Source: Dugong dugon
Lineage: Eukaryota > Chordata > Mammalia > Sirenia > Dugongidae
NCBI GenBank assembly: GCA_030035585.1
Contig: CM057468.1
Span: forward strand, 56,044,145-56,108,144
DNA length: 64,000 nucleotides
Direction of reading: 5' to 3'
Below, piece after piece: positions 1-11,711 of the stretch. Positions within the stretch are counted from its first letter, which is position 1; every line of letters starts with the position of its first letter. The translations under genes and the position numbers were made by a program. The notes beneath the pieces were generated by a model. The model was not told the origin of the DNA. It saw nothing but the letters and a program-made list of their open reading frames with translations, and ran no database searches.

Positions 1-725
1 GATTCTTGGGTTGTTTGCTCAGCATACAGATTGAATAAGTATAGTGAAAGGATACAACCCTGATGCACACCTTTCCTGACTTTAAACCATACAGTATCCC
101 CTTGTTCTGTTCGAACAACTGCCTCTTGATCTATGTACAGTTTCCTCATGAGCACAATTAAGTGTTCTGGAATTCCCATTCTATTCCTGGTATAGTAGAA
201 CTTATATGTGTCCCATTCAAAATGACCGATTCTGGTACATTTCAGCTCACTGATGCCTAGGATATCAATCTTTATGCATTCCATTTCATTTTTGATGACT
301 TCCAATTTTCCTTGATTCATACTTCATACGTTCCCCATTCCAATTACTAATGAATGTCTGCAGCTGGTTCTTCTCCCTTTGAATCATGCCATATCAACAA
401 ATGAAAGTCCCAAAATCTTTATTCCATCCAGTCATTAAGGTCGACTCTACTTTGAAGAGGCAGCTCTTCCCCAGTCATATTTTGAGTGTCTTCAAAGCTG
501 AGGGGCTCATCTTCCGGCACTATATCAGACAACGTTCTGCTTCTATGTATAAAGTTTCACTGGCCAATTTTTTCACAAATAAATCTTCAGATCCTTCTTC
601 CCAGTCTATCTTGTCTGGAAGCTCCACTGAAACCTTTCTACCATGGGTGACCCTTCTTGTATTTGAAATACTGGTGGCATAGCTTCCGGCTTCACAGCAA
701 CACCACCACACAAGCCATCACTGTA
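1..725 (-). mobile_element. RTE (BovB-class LINE) copy A, inverted arm
   Basis: Read on the minus strand, 725 to about 190 is the element's 5'UTR running into the start of the endonuclease region. It is recognised by alignment with the inverted arm of copy B (22.0-23.7 kb), with which it shares the 5'UTR around the GTCGAC site. From about 189 to 1 the minus strand jumps to the middle of the reverse transcriptase: residues reading GIPEHLIVLM then QGCILS, just before the palm. The endonuclease C-terminus and the RT N-terminus are therefore missing between these blocks. The open frame at 520-711 (minus) lies in the 5'UTR and has no family match. The arm runs off the left edge, so its true end is unknown. 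Confidence 0.8.
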
Positions 726-2903
726 GGACAAACTGACTATACATGCGAACCTCACCAGATGGAATACACAGGAATCCAATCAGCTAGATCTGTGGAAACA
801 GATGATGGAGAAGCATGATATCATCAGTCAGAACAAGGCCAGGGGCCGACTGCAGAGCAGACCACTAATTGCTCATATGCAAGTTACAGTTGAAGCTGAA
901 GAAAATTAAAACAAGTCCACAAAGCCAAAGTACAATCTTTAATATATTCTGCCTGAATTTAAAAACCATCTCAAGAATAGATTTGACACATTGAACACTA
1001 ATGACCAAAGACCAGGAGAGTTGTGAGATGACATCAAGGGCATCATATATGAAGAAAGCAATAGGTTATTAAGAAGACAGAAAAGAAAGAGAAGACCATC
1101 GAGTAGCTAAAGCAAAAGGAAGAAATAATGAAGTAAAAGAGCTGAACAGAAGATTTCAAAGAGCAGCTCCAGATGACAAAGTAAAGTATTATAGTGAAAT
1201 GTGCAAAGACCTGGAGCTAGAAAACCAAAAGGAAAGAGCACGCGTAGCATTTCTCAGGCTGAAAAACCTGAAGAAAAAGTTCAGGCCTTCAGTTGCAATA
1301 CTGAAGGATTCTATGGGCAAAAAAATTGAATGATGCAGGAAGCATCAAAACAAAATGGATGGAATAACAGTTACTGTACCAAAAACATTGGTCAACATTC
1401 AACCAACTCAGGAGGTAGCATATGATCACAAACCAATGGTACTAAAGGAAGAAGTCTAAGTTGCACTGAAGGCACTGGTAAAAAAAAAAAAAAAAAAAAA
1501 AAACAAGGCTCCAGGAATTGATGGAATACCGATTGATATGTTTCAAAAATGAATGCAATACTGGAAGCATTCACTCACCTATGCCAAGAAATTTGGCAGA
1601 CAGCTACCTGGCCAACTGACTGGAAGAGATCTATATCTGTGCCCATTCCAAAGAAAGGCGATCCAACAGAATGAGGAAATTATTGGACAATGTCATAATA
1701 TCACACACAATAAAGTTCGGCTGAAGATAATTAAAAAATGGGTGCAGCAGTACATCAACAGGGAACTGTGGATATTCAATCCTGATTCAGAAGAGGATGT
1801 GGAACAATGGATATCGTTGCTGATGTCAGATGGAGCTTGGCTCAAAGCAGAGAATACCAGAAAGATGTTTACCTGTGTTTTATTGACTATGCAAAGGCAT
1901 TTGACTGTGTGGTTCATAACAAATTATGGATAACATTGCAAATAATGGAATTCCAGAACACTTAATCGTGCTCATGAGTAACCTATACATAGACCAAGAG
2001 GCAGCTGCTCAAACAGAACAAGGGGATAGTGCATGATTTGAAATGGAAAAGTGTGCATCAAGTTTGTATCCTTTCACCGTACTCATTCAACCGGTATGCT
2101 GAGCAAATAATACAAGAAGTTGGACTATATGAGTAAGAATTTGGCATCAGGATTTGAGGAAAACTCATTAACAACCCTCTATATGCAGACGACACAAACT
2201 TGCTTGCTGAAAGTGAAGAAGACTTGAAGCACTTACTGATGAAGATCAAAGACTGCAGCCTTTAGTATGAATTACACCTCAACATAAAGAAAACAAAAAC
2301 CTCACAACTGGACCAATAAGCAACATCATAGCAAATGGAGAAATATGGAAGCTGTCGAGGATTTCATTTTACTTGGATCCACAATCAATGTCCATGGAAG
2401 CATCAGTCAAGAAATCAAAGTATGTATTGCACTGGGCAAATCTGCTGTAAAAGACCTCTTTAAAGTGTTAAAAAGCAAAGATATCACCTTGAAAATTAAA
2501 TTGTGCCTTACCCAAGCCATGTTATGGGAAAGCTGGACAATGAATAAGGAACACCAAAGAAGATAGATTTGAATTACGGTGTTGGCGAAGAATATTGAAT
2601 ATACCATGGATTGCCAGGAGAATGAACAAATCTGTCTTAAAAAAAGTACAGCCACAATGCTTCTTAGAAGTGAGCATAGTGAGACTTCATCTCACATACT
2701 TTAGACATGTTATCAGGAGGGATCAGTCCTTGGAGAAGAACATAAAAGAGGAAGACCCTCAAGGAGATGGATTGACACAGTGCCTGCACCAATGGGCTCA
2801 AACACAGCAACAATCGTGAGGATGTGCAGGCAGTGTTTCGTTCTGTTGTTCATGGGGTCACTGTGAGTCAGAAGCAACTTGACGGCACCTAACTACAACA
2901 GCT
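726..2903 (+). mobile_element. RTE (BovB-class LINE) copy A, direct arm to 3' end
   Basis: This arm starts in the C-terminal third of the endonuclease (reads like TSPDG...RNPI...WRS) and continues through the linker and reverse transcriptase to the RTE 3' end, where a terminus similar to GACGGCACCTAAC precedes an ACA-rich tail at 2881-2903. The RT catalytic motif YADD is present at 2182-2193. Many stops and frameshifts break the frame; open pieces are 1553-1933, 2345-2566 and 2595-2819. A run of 23 A at 1481-1503 replaces a short A-rich stretch found in the other copies. The element is dead. Confidence 0.88.
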
Positions 2904-4515
2904 TCTTTGGAATTAAGATTATATGAAAACGTCTAAAAATAATTAGAGAAGATAGCATTTTTATTTTGAAGTTAAACTTCATCTTATCAATGTATCGCAC
3001 ATCTTCCAGCCTAAACTATTTCCTGTTATAACTTAGGTTCTTTGAAAGTTAGCCCAATGTTTCCTTGTTGTTAGACTATCTTAACTTAAAAAATGCAATC
3101 AAGCATTTTAAAAGAGAATTTGAGGAAAAAGAGGTAACTCACAAAATGTTAACCTAGAAAACTTGATTTCAAAGAAACATTCTTATTTGCAGTCAGTAAT
3201 TTATATATATATATTTTTTCCTTTCCCTGATTTAATGATAATTCCATAATATCAAGGCCCATGGGTGATGTGTCATTTCCCTAATGACATGTGGAACACT
3301 TAACACTTGCTATGTCTTCAACAAATAGTCTTGATCCCCCCAATCCAAGAAGATGTCTTACTTTCCTGAAATTCTTACCATTTCAGGAAATGCTTATCAA
3401 TTGCATATCATAAGTCAATTGCAATTTTAATAAATAATACCCATCATGTACTCATCTGAAAATATAAACTTAAAACACATGGGAAATATTACACTGGGAT
3501 TTTGTGGTTGATTTTAGAAGACAAAATCATGCAAATAAAACCATAGAATTAATTAAGAAGAAAAATCATAATAAGTTTTATAGAGTTACAAATAATTGCT
3601 TGTCACTTATTTTCATAGAACAAAACAGAAGGTTGGACAATGTAAGCTGACAGGTCTTCCTAGGAAAGCGTGTGATTTGAATCAAGTGTTTGTATTCTTA
3701 TACTGACATTTGACTAAGATGGAATCTGCTGTTCTGGGGATTCACTCCTAGGAATATACCATCCAACTGTAAACCACCACAAGGAGGTGCAATAAAGTTG
3801 TTCGCTTTCTTCATCCTTTTTTCTTCACATTCCACCCCATGCTGGGCATATGTCATTGTGGAACAGATTCACGTAAAGTTTTCCCTCTTTCACATTTCCC
3901 CCAGAGTACTGCAAATGCATCAGTTTTCAAGTTTCAAAAAACTTTTGGTAGAAGCTAAGGTGGAAATGACAAAAATGCCAATCAAACGCATTATATACAG
4001 CCAATAATTTTTGCCTGAGGAGTCGCATAGCAAATATAGTAGTTAGCTGTGACTGTAATATTTATCCCAGATAATAAGAGATTTATCCCAGATATTAAGA
4101 GATTTGAATGTATATCTTGGACTTGGATGTTTATTAGACTGGAAGTATTTTTTTTCCAGACTCTTTTTTTAGAAAGACCATTTTACAATCCTATATGAAA
4201 TTAAAACAAAATAATATCTTAAAGCTTTTACTCATTATCAGTGTAGTTGATATTCATAGAAGTTGTAATTAAAATATTTTTTCTCTATAAAACTAAACTA
4301 TGCTCCAAAAGCACTTGGCAGCCCTGAAATATAGCAAATAAGCTTTGTTTATTAGAACGTTTTTATAAAAATATAAATTTAGTTGACCCCATAGAAATGT
4401 GATTAAATTTTTAATTAGATATTTCAGTCTATACTATTCAGGTCAGTATACCAGAAACACACAATATGAGATCAGAATGAGAAAAACAGGCTTACTTCTC
4501 TTAAATCAGTAATGA
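2904..4515. other. Unannotated AT-rich unique sequence
   Basis: I see no recognisable gene or repeat. The open frame at 3798-4007 has no recognisable family and is of a length expected by chance. A short direct repeat of the word ATTTATCCCAGATA lies at 4069-4095. Confidence 0.5.
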
Positions 4516-4519
4516 GTGC

Positions 4520-4645
4520 AAGCACCTAGAGGGCAGAGTATCTATCTGTTCAGTTCTCCAGTCTACTAGCAATGTTTCCAACAGCGTCTAATGAACAGAA
4601 TAGGCATTTTATAAACACTCATGAAACAAATGGATGAATACTTTA
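4520..4645 (+). repeat. L2 3'-end fragment
   Basis: Reads like a decayed L2 terminus: an AGAGGGCAGAG core, a 'gtctaatgaacagaatagg'-like stretch, then an AAATGGATGAATA ending. Divergence is high, so L2 rather than another CR1-like LINE is an inference. Confidence 0.55.
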
Positions 4646-5214
4646 CAAACACATTAATAGGCCTTTCACTAGAAAGCAGGGATGAGATAAAAGGAGTTAA
4701 AAATTTTAAGACCTTCCCAATATTAATTTATTCTACTTGTAACTAAAGCCAGTCTCTGGAACCTGACACTAATATATATTTGTATGTGTAGAGTGTCTGT
4801 CTGTGTTTGTGAATTAATGCTGTCAGGTCAGGCTAATTGTGATTCATTTCACAACTTCACACCCCTATCTTATGGGCAGAGAACAGATATTATGCAATGA
4901 AAACTGTGAGAGCCGGAACTCGACGGACTGCTTTATTTTATAGGGTACTGTAAATTTTCCGCCTTTGACAGGGTGCAGTCACCATTTTTCTATCGCTGTC
5001 TATTCAGTGGAAAATATTTGAGTTTTCCTTGTCTAACAGGTTTCCACTTTACACAGATTCCGGCTTTCATAGGTTTACTGTACATTGTTAGATATGTTAT
5101 ATGTTCTCTTCATAGGCTGTAATATTGACCATCATATATAATAAATAAGCAAACAAACAACAATTTTCTCTAGGCCTCAATTACCCCCTTCAGCAACTTC
5201 CCCATTTTCTGTTT

Positions 5215-6045
5215 TCTTTCTAGCAAATCTCCTCAAAAGACATGCCTATATTCACCGTCTGCAATTCCTCACCTCTCTTTCTTTCTTTAGCCAACTCCAG
5301 TTATGTGTTCATCCCACATCGTCCTTGAAACCATTCTTTTCAAGATGTCCATTAACATTCTTCTTGTCAAATCAACTGATAAATTTTCAATGTTCATTTT
5401 ACTTCATTTCTCAGCAGCATTTGATACAAATGATCACTTGCTCCTTGAAACACTTTCTCCAACAGGTCACAGTCTCCTGGTTTTCCTCCTACTTCAGTGG
5501 CTACTCCTCAGTCTCATTTGCTGGCTCCTCCTTGTTGGAGACATCTGTGTAACATCTAAGTGGAAACGAATGGAAACGTGCAGTTGGTAAACACACCATC
5601 TCCATCTCATTCACTCTGTGTTTGTCACATTGATCGTTTTGCTTCTTCTAGCCCCAAAACTTCTAGCCAAGTTCATTCTAGCCTCAAAACGTTTGCTGTC
5701 CAGTCTGCCTGGAACACTGTTCCTTCTTCCAGACAGCCACATGACTCATTCTGTCACCGCATGTTATCTGCGGAGTGATCTGTTCTGAGCTCCTATTTGA
5801 TATAGCCCTTTGCTTCATGGGCACATGCTAGGCCCTGACCTTGCTTCATTTTCTTCATAGCATTTTATCAATACTGACGGATCATTTAGTTATTCATTAA
5901 TTTGTTTATTGTCTCTCTCCCCCACTAGAATGTAAGACCTATGGCTTCAGGAACTCTACCTGTCTTGTTTACCACCACTGTGTTAGTGCCTAGAACAGTG
6001 TGTAACATATCATAGAACTCAATGTATATTTGTTGAATGAATAAA
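5215..6045 (+). mobile_element. L2 LINE, RT fragment plus 3' end
   Basis: The plus-strand frame at 5303-5590 contains SAAFDTNDHLLLETL, the L2/CR1 reverse-transcriptase palm segment around the first catalytic Asp. A shifted frame (5325-5552) then reads SWFSSYFSGYSSVSFAG, so at least one frameshift separates the parts. Downstream is the typical L2 3' tail: CCCCACTAGAATGTAAG at 5921-5936, GTGCCTAGAACAGTG near 5987, and a TTGTTGAATGAATAAA end near 6045. An internal deletion lies between about 5580 and 5640. This is an ancient mammalian fossil. Confidence 0.85.
5396..5560 (+). pseudogene. L2 reverse transcriptase palm remnant
   Basis: About 50 codons of the L2 ORF2 reverse transcriptase. The motif AFDTNDH is visible, with N where V is usual. 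The frame changes by one near 5460, after which SWFSSY...FAGSS continues the domain. No start, no downstream catalytic motif and no intact ORF remain. Confidence 0.75.
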
Positions 6046-6192
6046 TCAATGGAGAACAGTGATACCACATTTAAGATACAATATCAGTATATTCTGTGTT
6101 TTGACTTGGTACTACCCTACCTTGATGTCTATATCAAATATAAATGTTTTGATATCTACCACCTACCGTGGCAATGGTCTGAGTACGTTACT

Positions 6193-6230
6193 CTGTGTGT
6201 GTGTGTGAGAGAGAGTGTGTGTGTGCACAC
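6193..6230. repeat. (GT)n/(GA)n microsatellite
   Basis: Alternating GT, then a GAGAGA interruption, then GT again. Confidence 0.95.
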
Positions 6231-6351
6231 TCACACATGCAGGGGGGAGAGGCATGTATTCTAACATTCCAGCCCTAAAGGAACTTACGGTTTATATATA
6301 CACAATGTAACTGCAATGCAAGTCAGTATACAGTAGATGCAACAGATATGT

Positions 6352-6420
6352 TTATTTGTTCACTCATTGAACAAACATTTGTTGAGCATCTCTGAAGAGC
6401 CTGCACTAAGAAAAGCCACA
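6352..6420 (-). repeat. L2 3'-end fragment, antisense
   Basis: CATTGAACAAACATTTGTTGAGCA is the reverse complement of the L2 tail (sense: tgctcaacaaatgtttgttcaatg-like), followed by a decayed 'agcctgcactaag'. Short and diverged. Confidence 0.5.
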
Positions 6421-8692
6421 AGAAGTGGGAGGAAACAAAAAGCAAAGTAACAAAACTGTAGGGGATAGATGGTAGCATTCCAGATAGATCTAAAACTTGT
6501 GCAAGTGGCAGGTTGAACTTGACTTAAGAAAGTTTATAATAGACAAGATAGGAAGGAAAGTTTTTAGTGCATTAAACAAAAAAACTAGTAAGGAGTAAAA
6601 ATTGCCTGAGTGACATTTCTAAGCAAAAGCACCTGAAGAAATGCAGGCAATGAAATACCCTAAGTAAAAAAGCATTTGCCTCAGTCCCTCCCTAGAGAAG
6701 AAAGATATTTTTGTTCTATATATGTAGTATGCTGCAAAGACAGACTTCAGAAAATTTATTTCAGGCATGAGGGGGAAAAAGCCAAATACCAAGAAAAATA
6801 TGTTCCAGACTATGATGATCAGATCAAATCATCTTTTTATGAAATACTATGTGGGAGCATCCCACATGACTTTTTATCCTAAATTTTTTTAAGACCAAAC
6901 TAGCCAAGTTTTCATATGGGATTATTATCCTGTTTTGGATGTGTAATGGTAGATATTATAGAATTGTCAAAAAAGGTTAACTTCAATTTTTGGCCATTTA
7001 CATCCTTATGGATTTTAAGAATCACTCAACAGGAATATTTGACATCAACTTTGAAAAGCTTTTCACTTTGAGAAAAGTGTTAGATGTCTTTAAAACCACA
7101 AAGTTTATTATTTGTGACTGCAACAGAAATGCTGTGTTCGGTATTATTTTTCAGTATGAATGTTTGTTTGTTTAACTGCAAAACAAAAAGATTACCATAT
7201 GAGCCTCGGATAATACCTGCTGCTTAATTGTTTCTGAAGATTTTAGATCTGTTATTAATCTTTAAAAGTAAATATGCAGACAATTATCAAGACAAATGAT
7301 TGTTTCAGGATTAATTAAACCATTAAGAAAAAACTTTTAAGGAAGTAGTGCGTCCTCTTTTTGTCAAGTACAGAGCCAAATAGATGTTATGTTAGCACGC
7401 TCTGATAGATGATTGAGCCTGGGCTTTGGTGCTTCCTGCTTTACCTGAGCACTGCTGTGGTTGGATCAGTTTGCTTCCATCTCCATAATCCTTATATTCT
7501 CTCAGAGCGAACCCTCATGCTCATTAACTACAAAAAAAAAAAAAAAAAGAGAAAGAGAGAGAGAAACAGCTCCTCTCTGCAGTGGGGAAGGATTAGAAAG
7601 GGCTGGTCTAACAGACACAGAGAGTGGGCTTCGAAGCAGAACACCCATAAATCCACATTTTATTAGCCTGGTTCACATCATGCTTGACTCCTCTCTCACC
7701 CCACTAGAGAAAATACCTGTTTACATGGACAATCTCCTTGGGACCATGGAGGATTATGAATTGTGTTCTATGAAAAGAACTACAGTCATATGTGGGGAAA
7801 GTAGGCTTAATATGACCTGTGAGAGCTGTATATCTCCTACTCTAACTCTTAAGAGATCTACCCTCCTCAGTCCAACGAACTCAAACAGGAACCTCCTGTG
7901 AGCATCAGTTACTTAAAAAAGTCCTACAGTTAATAAACCAATAAAGTTGACAGTAGAGAATGACTGACATTGTTATTTTAAGAATGAAGATAGATTAGCA
8001 AGAGGAGAGAATGATGGTAGCTCTACATTCTTAATATAACTGGGTCTCTGAAACTTAGAGAGTGTATTTTTTTTAAATGCCTGTTTTGTTAAGTAAGCAA
8101 ACATTCCTATTAGTATGAATGCTATTTATAGAAGCTGAAGTTAAATGATTTTTCAAAGTTTTCTAATCAAAAAAAAAAAAAAGAATGCAGCAAGCAGCGT
8201 AGGTATCAAAATAGTCAACCTAGAGTATCTGGAATAAAGATTTTATCTTAAACTGGGTGTAATTTAAATAGAATAGCATAACTATATTGCACAACTCTAT
8301 CTTTAGTTGCTTAAATTCATGTTTCTGGTAAACTTCTTTGTTTGAGCCACTCTATAGAGAAGTGGAAGCCTTGTGACCAACAAACCATAGGGGGCAAGAA
8401 TCTGAAGACAGTTGAAAAGAGACTTTTCTAGAATCTGTTTTGAAGAGCTCTAAAGAAAACGGTAAGCAGTCACCTTGGAGGACTAGTTTAAACTTGTGTG
8501 ACTTAAAGACAAGGGGTTTAGAGTATTTTATATTTTCAAATTTCTCTTAGTTCTTATTATTATATTGATTTTATTAATAAATGTATAGTCTACCTTGATC
8601 CTCAACATACTTGCAGGTGCTTATAAAAATCAATATCTTAGAATAAAAAAATTAATTTAGGGAAGTCAGGGAACAGAGAAAATGAGGCTCGC
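6421..8692. other. Unannotated sequence, A-rich simple repeat at 7530
   Basis: No gene recognised. A16 followed by GA-rich sequence lies at about 7530-7566, and A-runs at 8168-8182. The open frames at 7409-7901 flow through the A/GA tract and have no protein-family character. Confidence 0.45.
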
Positions 8693-8703
8693 CTACTATG
8701 AAG

Positions 8704-9050
8704 TAGTAGTGGTGGCTCAGTAGTGGAATTTCCACCTTCCATGTGGGACACCGATGTTTGATTCCCAGCCAATGCACCTCGTGGCCACTACCCATCCATC
8801 AGTGGAGGCTTGCACGTTGCTATGATGATGAACAAGTGTCAGTGGAGCTTCCAGACTAAGACTGATTAAGAAGAAAGGCCCGGTGATCTATCCTCAAAAT
8901 ATCAACCAATGAAAATACTATGGATCATAAAGATCTAATCCACAATTGATCACGGGGATGGCTCAGGACTGGGCAGGGTTTCATTCTGTTGTGTAGTGGT
9001 CCGCCATGAGTTGGGGGCCAACTCGACAGCAGCTAATAACAGTAACTACA
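8704..9050 (+). mobile_element. Composite AfroSINE/RTE non-autonomous element
   Basis: A degraded tRNA-like head (GGTGGCTCAGTAGTGG, then TTTGATTCCCAG as a B-box-like word) is followed by a middle part matching the RTE 5'UTR (TCAGTGGAGCTTCCAGAC is shared with the copy A inverted arm). The end matches the RTE 3' terminus (GGACTGGGCAG..., ATGAGTTGG...ACTCGACAGCAGCTAA). A flank match of CTACTATGAAG at 8693-8703 with ACATTATGAAG at 9051-9061 looks like an imperfect TSD. Confidence 0.75.
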
Positions 9051-9869
9051 ACATTATGAAGAATCCGGAAAGTAGGAACTCAGAAATAAATGTGTATATT
9101 TCTGCAAAAGAATTAAAGGTAGACCATATATTTAGTTCTTAGTCCTCTATCAGACAAAGTGAAGTGAGAAATACGATCAATTATAAAATTATCGTCATAT
9201 GTAAGATTTAAAAAAAAAAACAGCTATTCTAAAGAACACATTTCCCTATATTGAAGTGTGCATAAAATTCTTGCACAGTTTCACATACAGGGGACACTGA
9301 GGAACTCTGGGGCTGTCATCTTCAATAATACCCCTACATCACATAGAGAGCTCCATATAGCTCTTTCTTGCTGTGTCTGCCCCTCTATGTTCACCAAGGA
9401 CTGCATGCCAAGGCACAATTCAATAAATGCATTTCTACAGGACTGCCAAAACCACACAATCTAAGCACACAGTTCTCTGATTGCCGAACTTTAACCAGGG
9501 ATAAATGTTTATCCAATTTAGCAGACTAGATGGACTGAGATGCATATACTTCAGGCAATCTTTTTCATATTATTTCTCAAACACCAAGTTTTGATAAGAC
9601 TTAGGTGATCAAGGTTATATTCTCCAGTAATACCCTGGAGTGCAGCGATTCTATACAGCTGATCCTGACTGACCATTTACCCAACCCATTTCCAAAATTG
9701 TCCCCAAGGGAATCTACAAGATACTAGCCTGACTCAATGCACCCTCCATACTCCACCAAAAAGTATATCAAGGAAATATCTTCAGGGCAGGGCCAAGATT
9801 ATTTTAGAAAACAGTTCTGGTTGTGCTACTACACATACAGTATAAAACAATACACATGACACTGGAATG

Positions 9870-10010
9870 TAATCTCCTCAAAAGTAGTTATCTTTGTATA
9901 TTTTCTTTACTGCCTGACCCCAGCTAATATAATATTGTTTGGAATAAAGTTGAAATTCAATAAGTATTTGTTAAAAACTGAACGGATGAATGAATACACA
10001 AATAAATGAT
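9870..10010 (+). repeat. L2 3'-end fragment
   Basis: TGGAATGTAATCTCCTCAAAAG, then a Pyr-rich stretch, then TTCAATAAGTATTTGTTAAA and a GAATGAATAC end: the order of words in an L2 terminus. Confidence 0.65.
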
Positions 10011-10117
10011 CTAAGTAAAAGAGGTCCCAAACCTTTACCCCATAAAATGTAATACAATTTCCCAGTATTTTCAAGGATAATTACCAAAAAAATAAAAAAT
10101 TCTGCTGACTCCCACAT

Positions 10118-10247
10118 GTTGTTGTTTGGTGCCATTAAGTGGATTCCAACTCACAGCAACCCCATATGACAGAGTAGAACTGCCTGATAGGGTTTTCTTG
10201 GCTGTAATTTTTATGGAAGCAGATTGACAGGTCTTTCTCCCCAAGAG
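10118..10247 (-). mobile_element. AfroSINE, 5'-truncated
   Basis: On the plus strand this reads GTTGTTGTTTGGTGCCATT...CAACTCACAGCAACCCCATA..., the reverse complement of the SINE 3' half with an RTE-like (AAC)n tail. The tRNA-like head is missing. It is flanked by a perfect 11-bp TSD, GACTCCCACAT, at 10107-10117 and 10248-10258. Confidence 0.9.
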
Positions 10248-10648
10248 GACTCCCACATAGATTTATTCTTGTTGGTAATAATTGACTGTGAAAATGATAA
10301 TGAATAAAGCTCCTAAGAATCAGTAGTGATTTACAATTGAATTTATGTTTCCATTTCCTTATTCACAAAGCATACATTTACATTTAACAAGTCATAGTAT
10401 GTGACATATTTACTGTCTATAGATAATGCTTCATGTTCTATACACTTGGACTAAAGGATGCCTTACATTAACTTGGAAGTTCCCCAGAGAGCCATGATCC
10501 ATAGTTTGGGAAGCACTGACTAGAAGATTTGCTCTTATTATTTTGGCCTTGGAAATTTTCTCAGAGGATATTTCAAATTGCCAACTAAAGCCACAGAAAA
10601 ATGATATGGTTAAGTTCATGGCACATGGAGTCAGCAGACCTACATCAT

Positions 10649-11587
10649 TGTCTTAGTTTGCTAGTGCTGCTGTAACAGAAATATTTTCTAACAGTTTAGG
10701 AGGTTAGAAATCCAAATTAAGGACACCAGCTGTCATGGATTGAATTGTGTCCCCCAAAACTATGTGTCAACTTGGTTAGGCCATGATTCCCTGTATTGTG
10801 TGGTTGTCCTCCATTTTGTGATTGATATAATTTTCCCATATGTTGTAAATCCTAGTCTCTGCCTGTGGTGAATGAGGCAAGATTGGATTATTTTGAAGAA
10901 GATTAGGGCTGGACGTAAAACCCTTATCCAGGTCACATCCCTGATCCAATGTAAAGGGAGTTTCCCTGGGGTGTGGCCTGCACCACCTTTTATCTTATAA
11001 GAGGTAAAAGGAAAAGGAAGCAAGCAGAGAGCTGGGGTCCTCATACCTCCAAGAAAGCAGTGCCAAGAGCGAGCTCATCCTTTGGACCCACGGTTCCTGT
11101 GCGGAGAAGCTCCTAGTCCAGGGGAAGATCGATGACAAGGACTTTCCGCCAGAGCTGACAGAGAAAGCCTTCCCCTGGAGCTAACACCCTGAATTTGGAC
11201 TTCTGGCTACTAGACTGTGAGAAAACAAATTTCTCTTTGTTGAAGCCATCCACTTGTGGTATTTCTATCATAGCAGCAGTAGATAACTAAGACACCAGCT
11301 CTGGGGGAAAGCTCTCTCTGTCTGCTCTGGGGGGAAATCTTTACCTCTTCCAAGGTTCCTTAGTAATCCCTATATGCCATCAGTCTTTCCCCACTTGTGC
11401 TTTATTGCTTCTGTGCCTAAACTGCTACTTTTATATCTTGAAAGTGATTGGCTTAAAACACACCCTACTTTGATATGTCCTCATTAAAACAATGAAGACC
11501 CTATTCCCAAATGCAATTACATCCACAGGTATAGAGGTTAGGATTTACAAGACTTATTTTTTAGGAGACACAATTCAATCCATAACA
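10649..11587 (-). mobile_element. Outer solo LTR, ERVL-MaLR-like, split by a second LTR
   Basis: Plus-strand ends TGTCTTAG...CCATAACA are the reverse complement of the LTR family seen at 30.6, 55.8 and 58.9 kb. The 5-bp TSD ATCAT is perfect (10644-10648 and 11588-11592). About 370 bp remain once the inner LTR (10731-11294) is removed. No internal gag/pol sequence is visible, so this is a solo LTR. The family call (MST/MLT1-like MaLR) rests on the 3' segment and the 5-bp TSD; the exact subfamily is not determined. Confidence 0.88.
10731..11294 (+). mobile_element. Inner solo LTR, ERVL-MaLR-like
   Basis: Starts TGTCATGGATTGAATTGTG and ends GATAACTAAGACA (TG...CA). A perfect 5-bp TSD, CCAGC, lies at 10726-10730 and 11295-11299. 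The usual polyadenylation-signal position reads AAACAAA here, a mutated AATAAA. At 564 bp it is the longest of the family in the window. It lies opposite in orientation to the LTR it interrupts. Confidence 0.92.
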
Positions 11588-11660
11588 ATCATGTTCTAAC
11601 TGAATGACCTAACAAAATGCACTTTACTTCACTGAAGTCTTAAGAAAACAGTATAATTAC

Positions 11661-11711
11661 ATGAGGACACCATGAGTTAAAATCAACTTGAAGGCAACTA
11701 ACAACAACATA
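11661..11711 (+). repeat. AfroSINE/RTE 3'-end scrap
   Basis: ACACCATGAGTTAAAATC...CTTGAAGGCAACTAACAACAAC is the terminal 50 bases of the SINE/RTE 3' end. Confidence 0.7.

Noticed and set aside
386-711. Overlapping open frames on both strands (98 and 63 codons) as candidate genes
   Set aside because: Both lie in the RTE 5'UTR, which is repeated at 22.3-23.7 kb. Neither has a protein-family match, and the frame is not kept in the other copy.
7409-7901. Frames of 85 and 146 codons
   Set aside because: They read through an A/GA simple repeat that produces Lys/Arg/Glu runs; there is no homology to any family I know.
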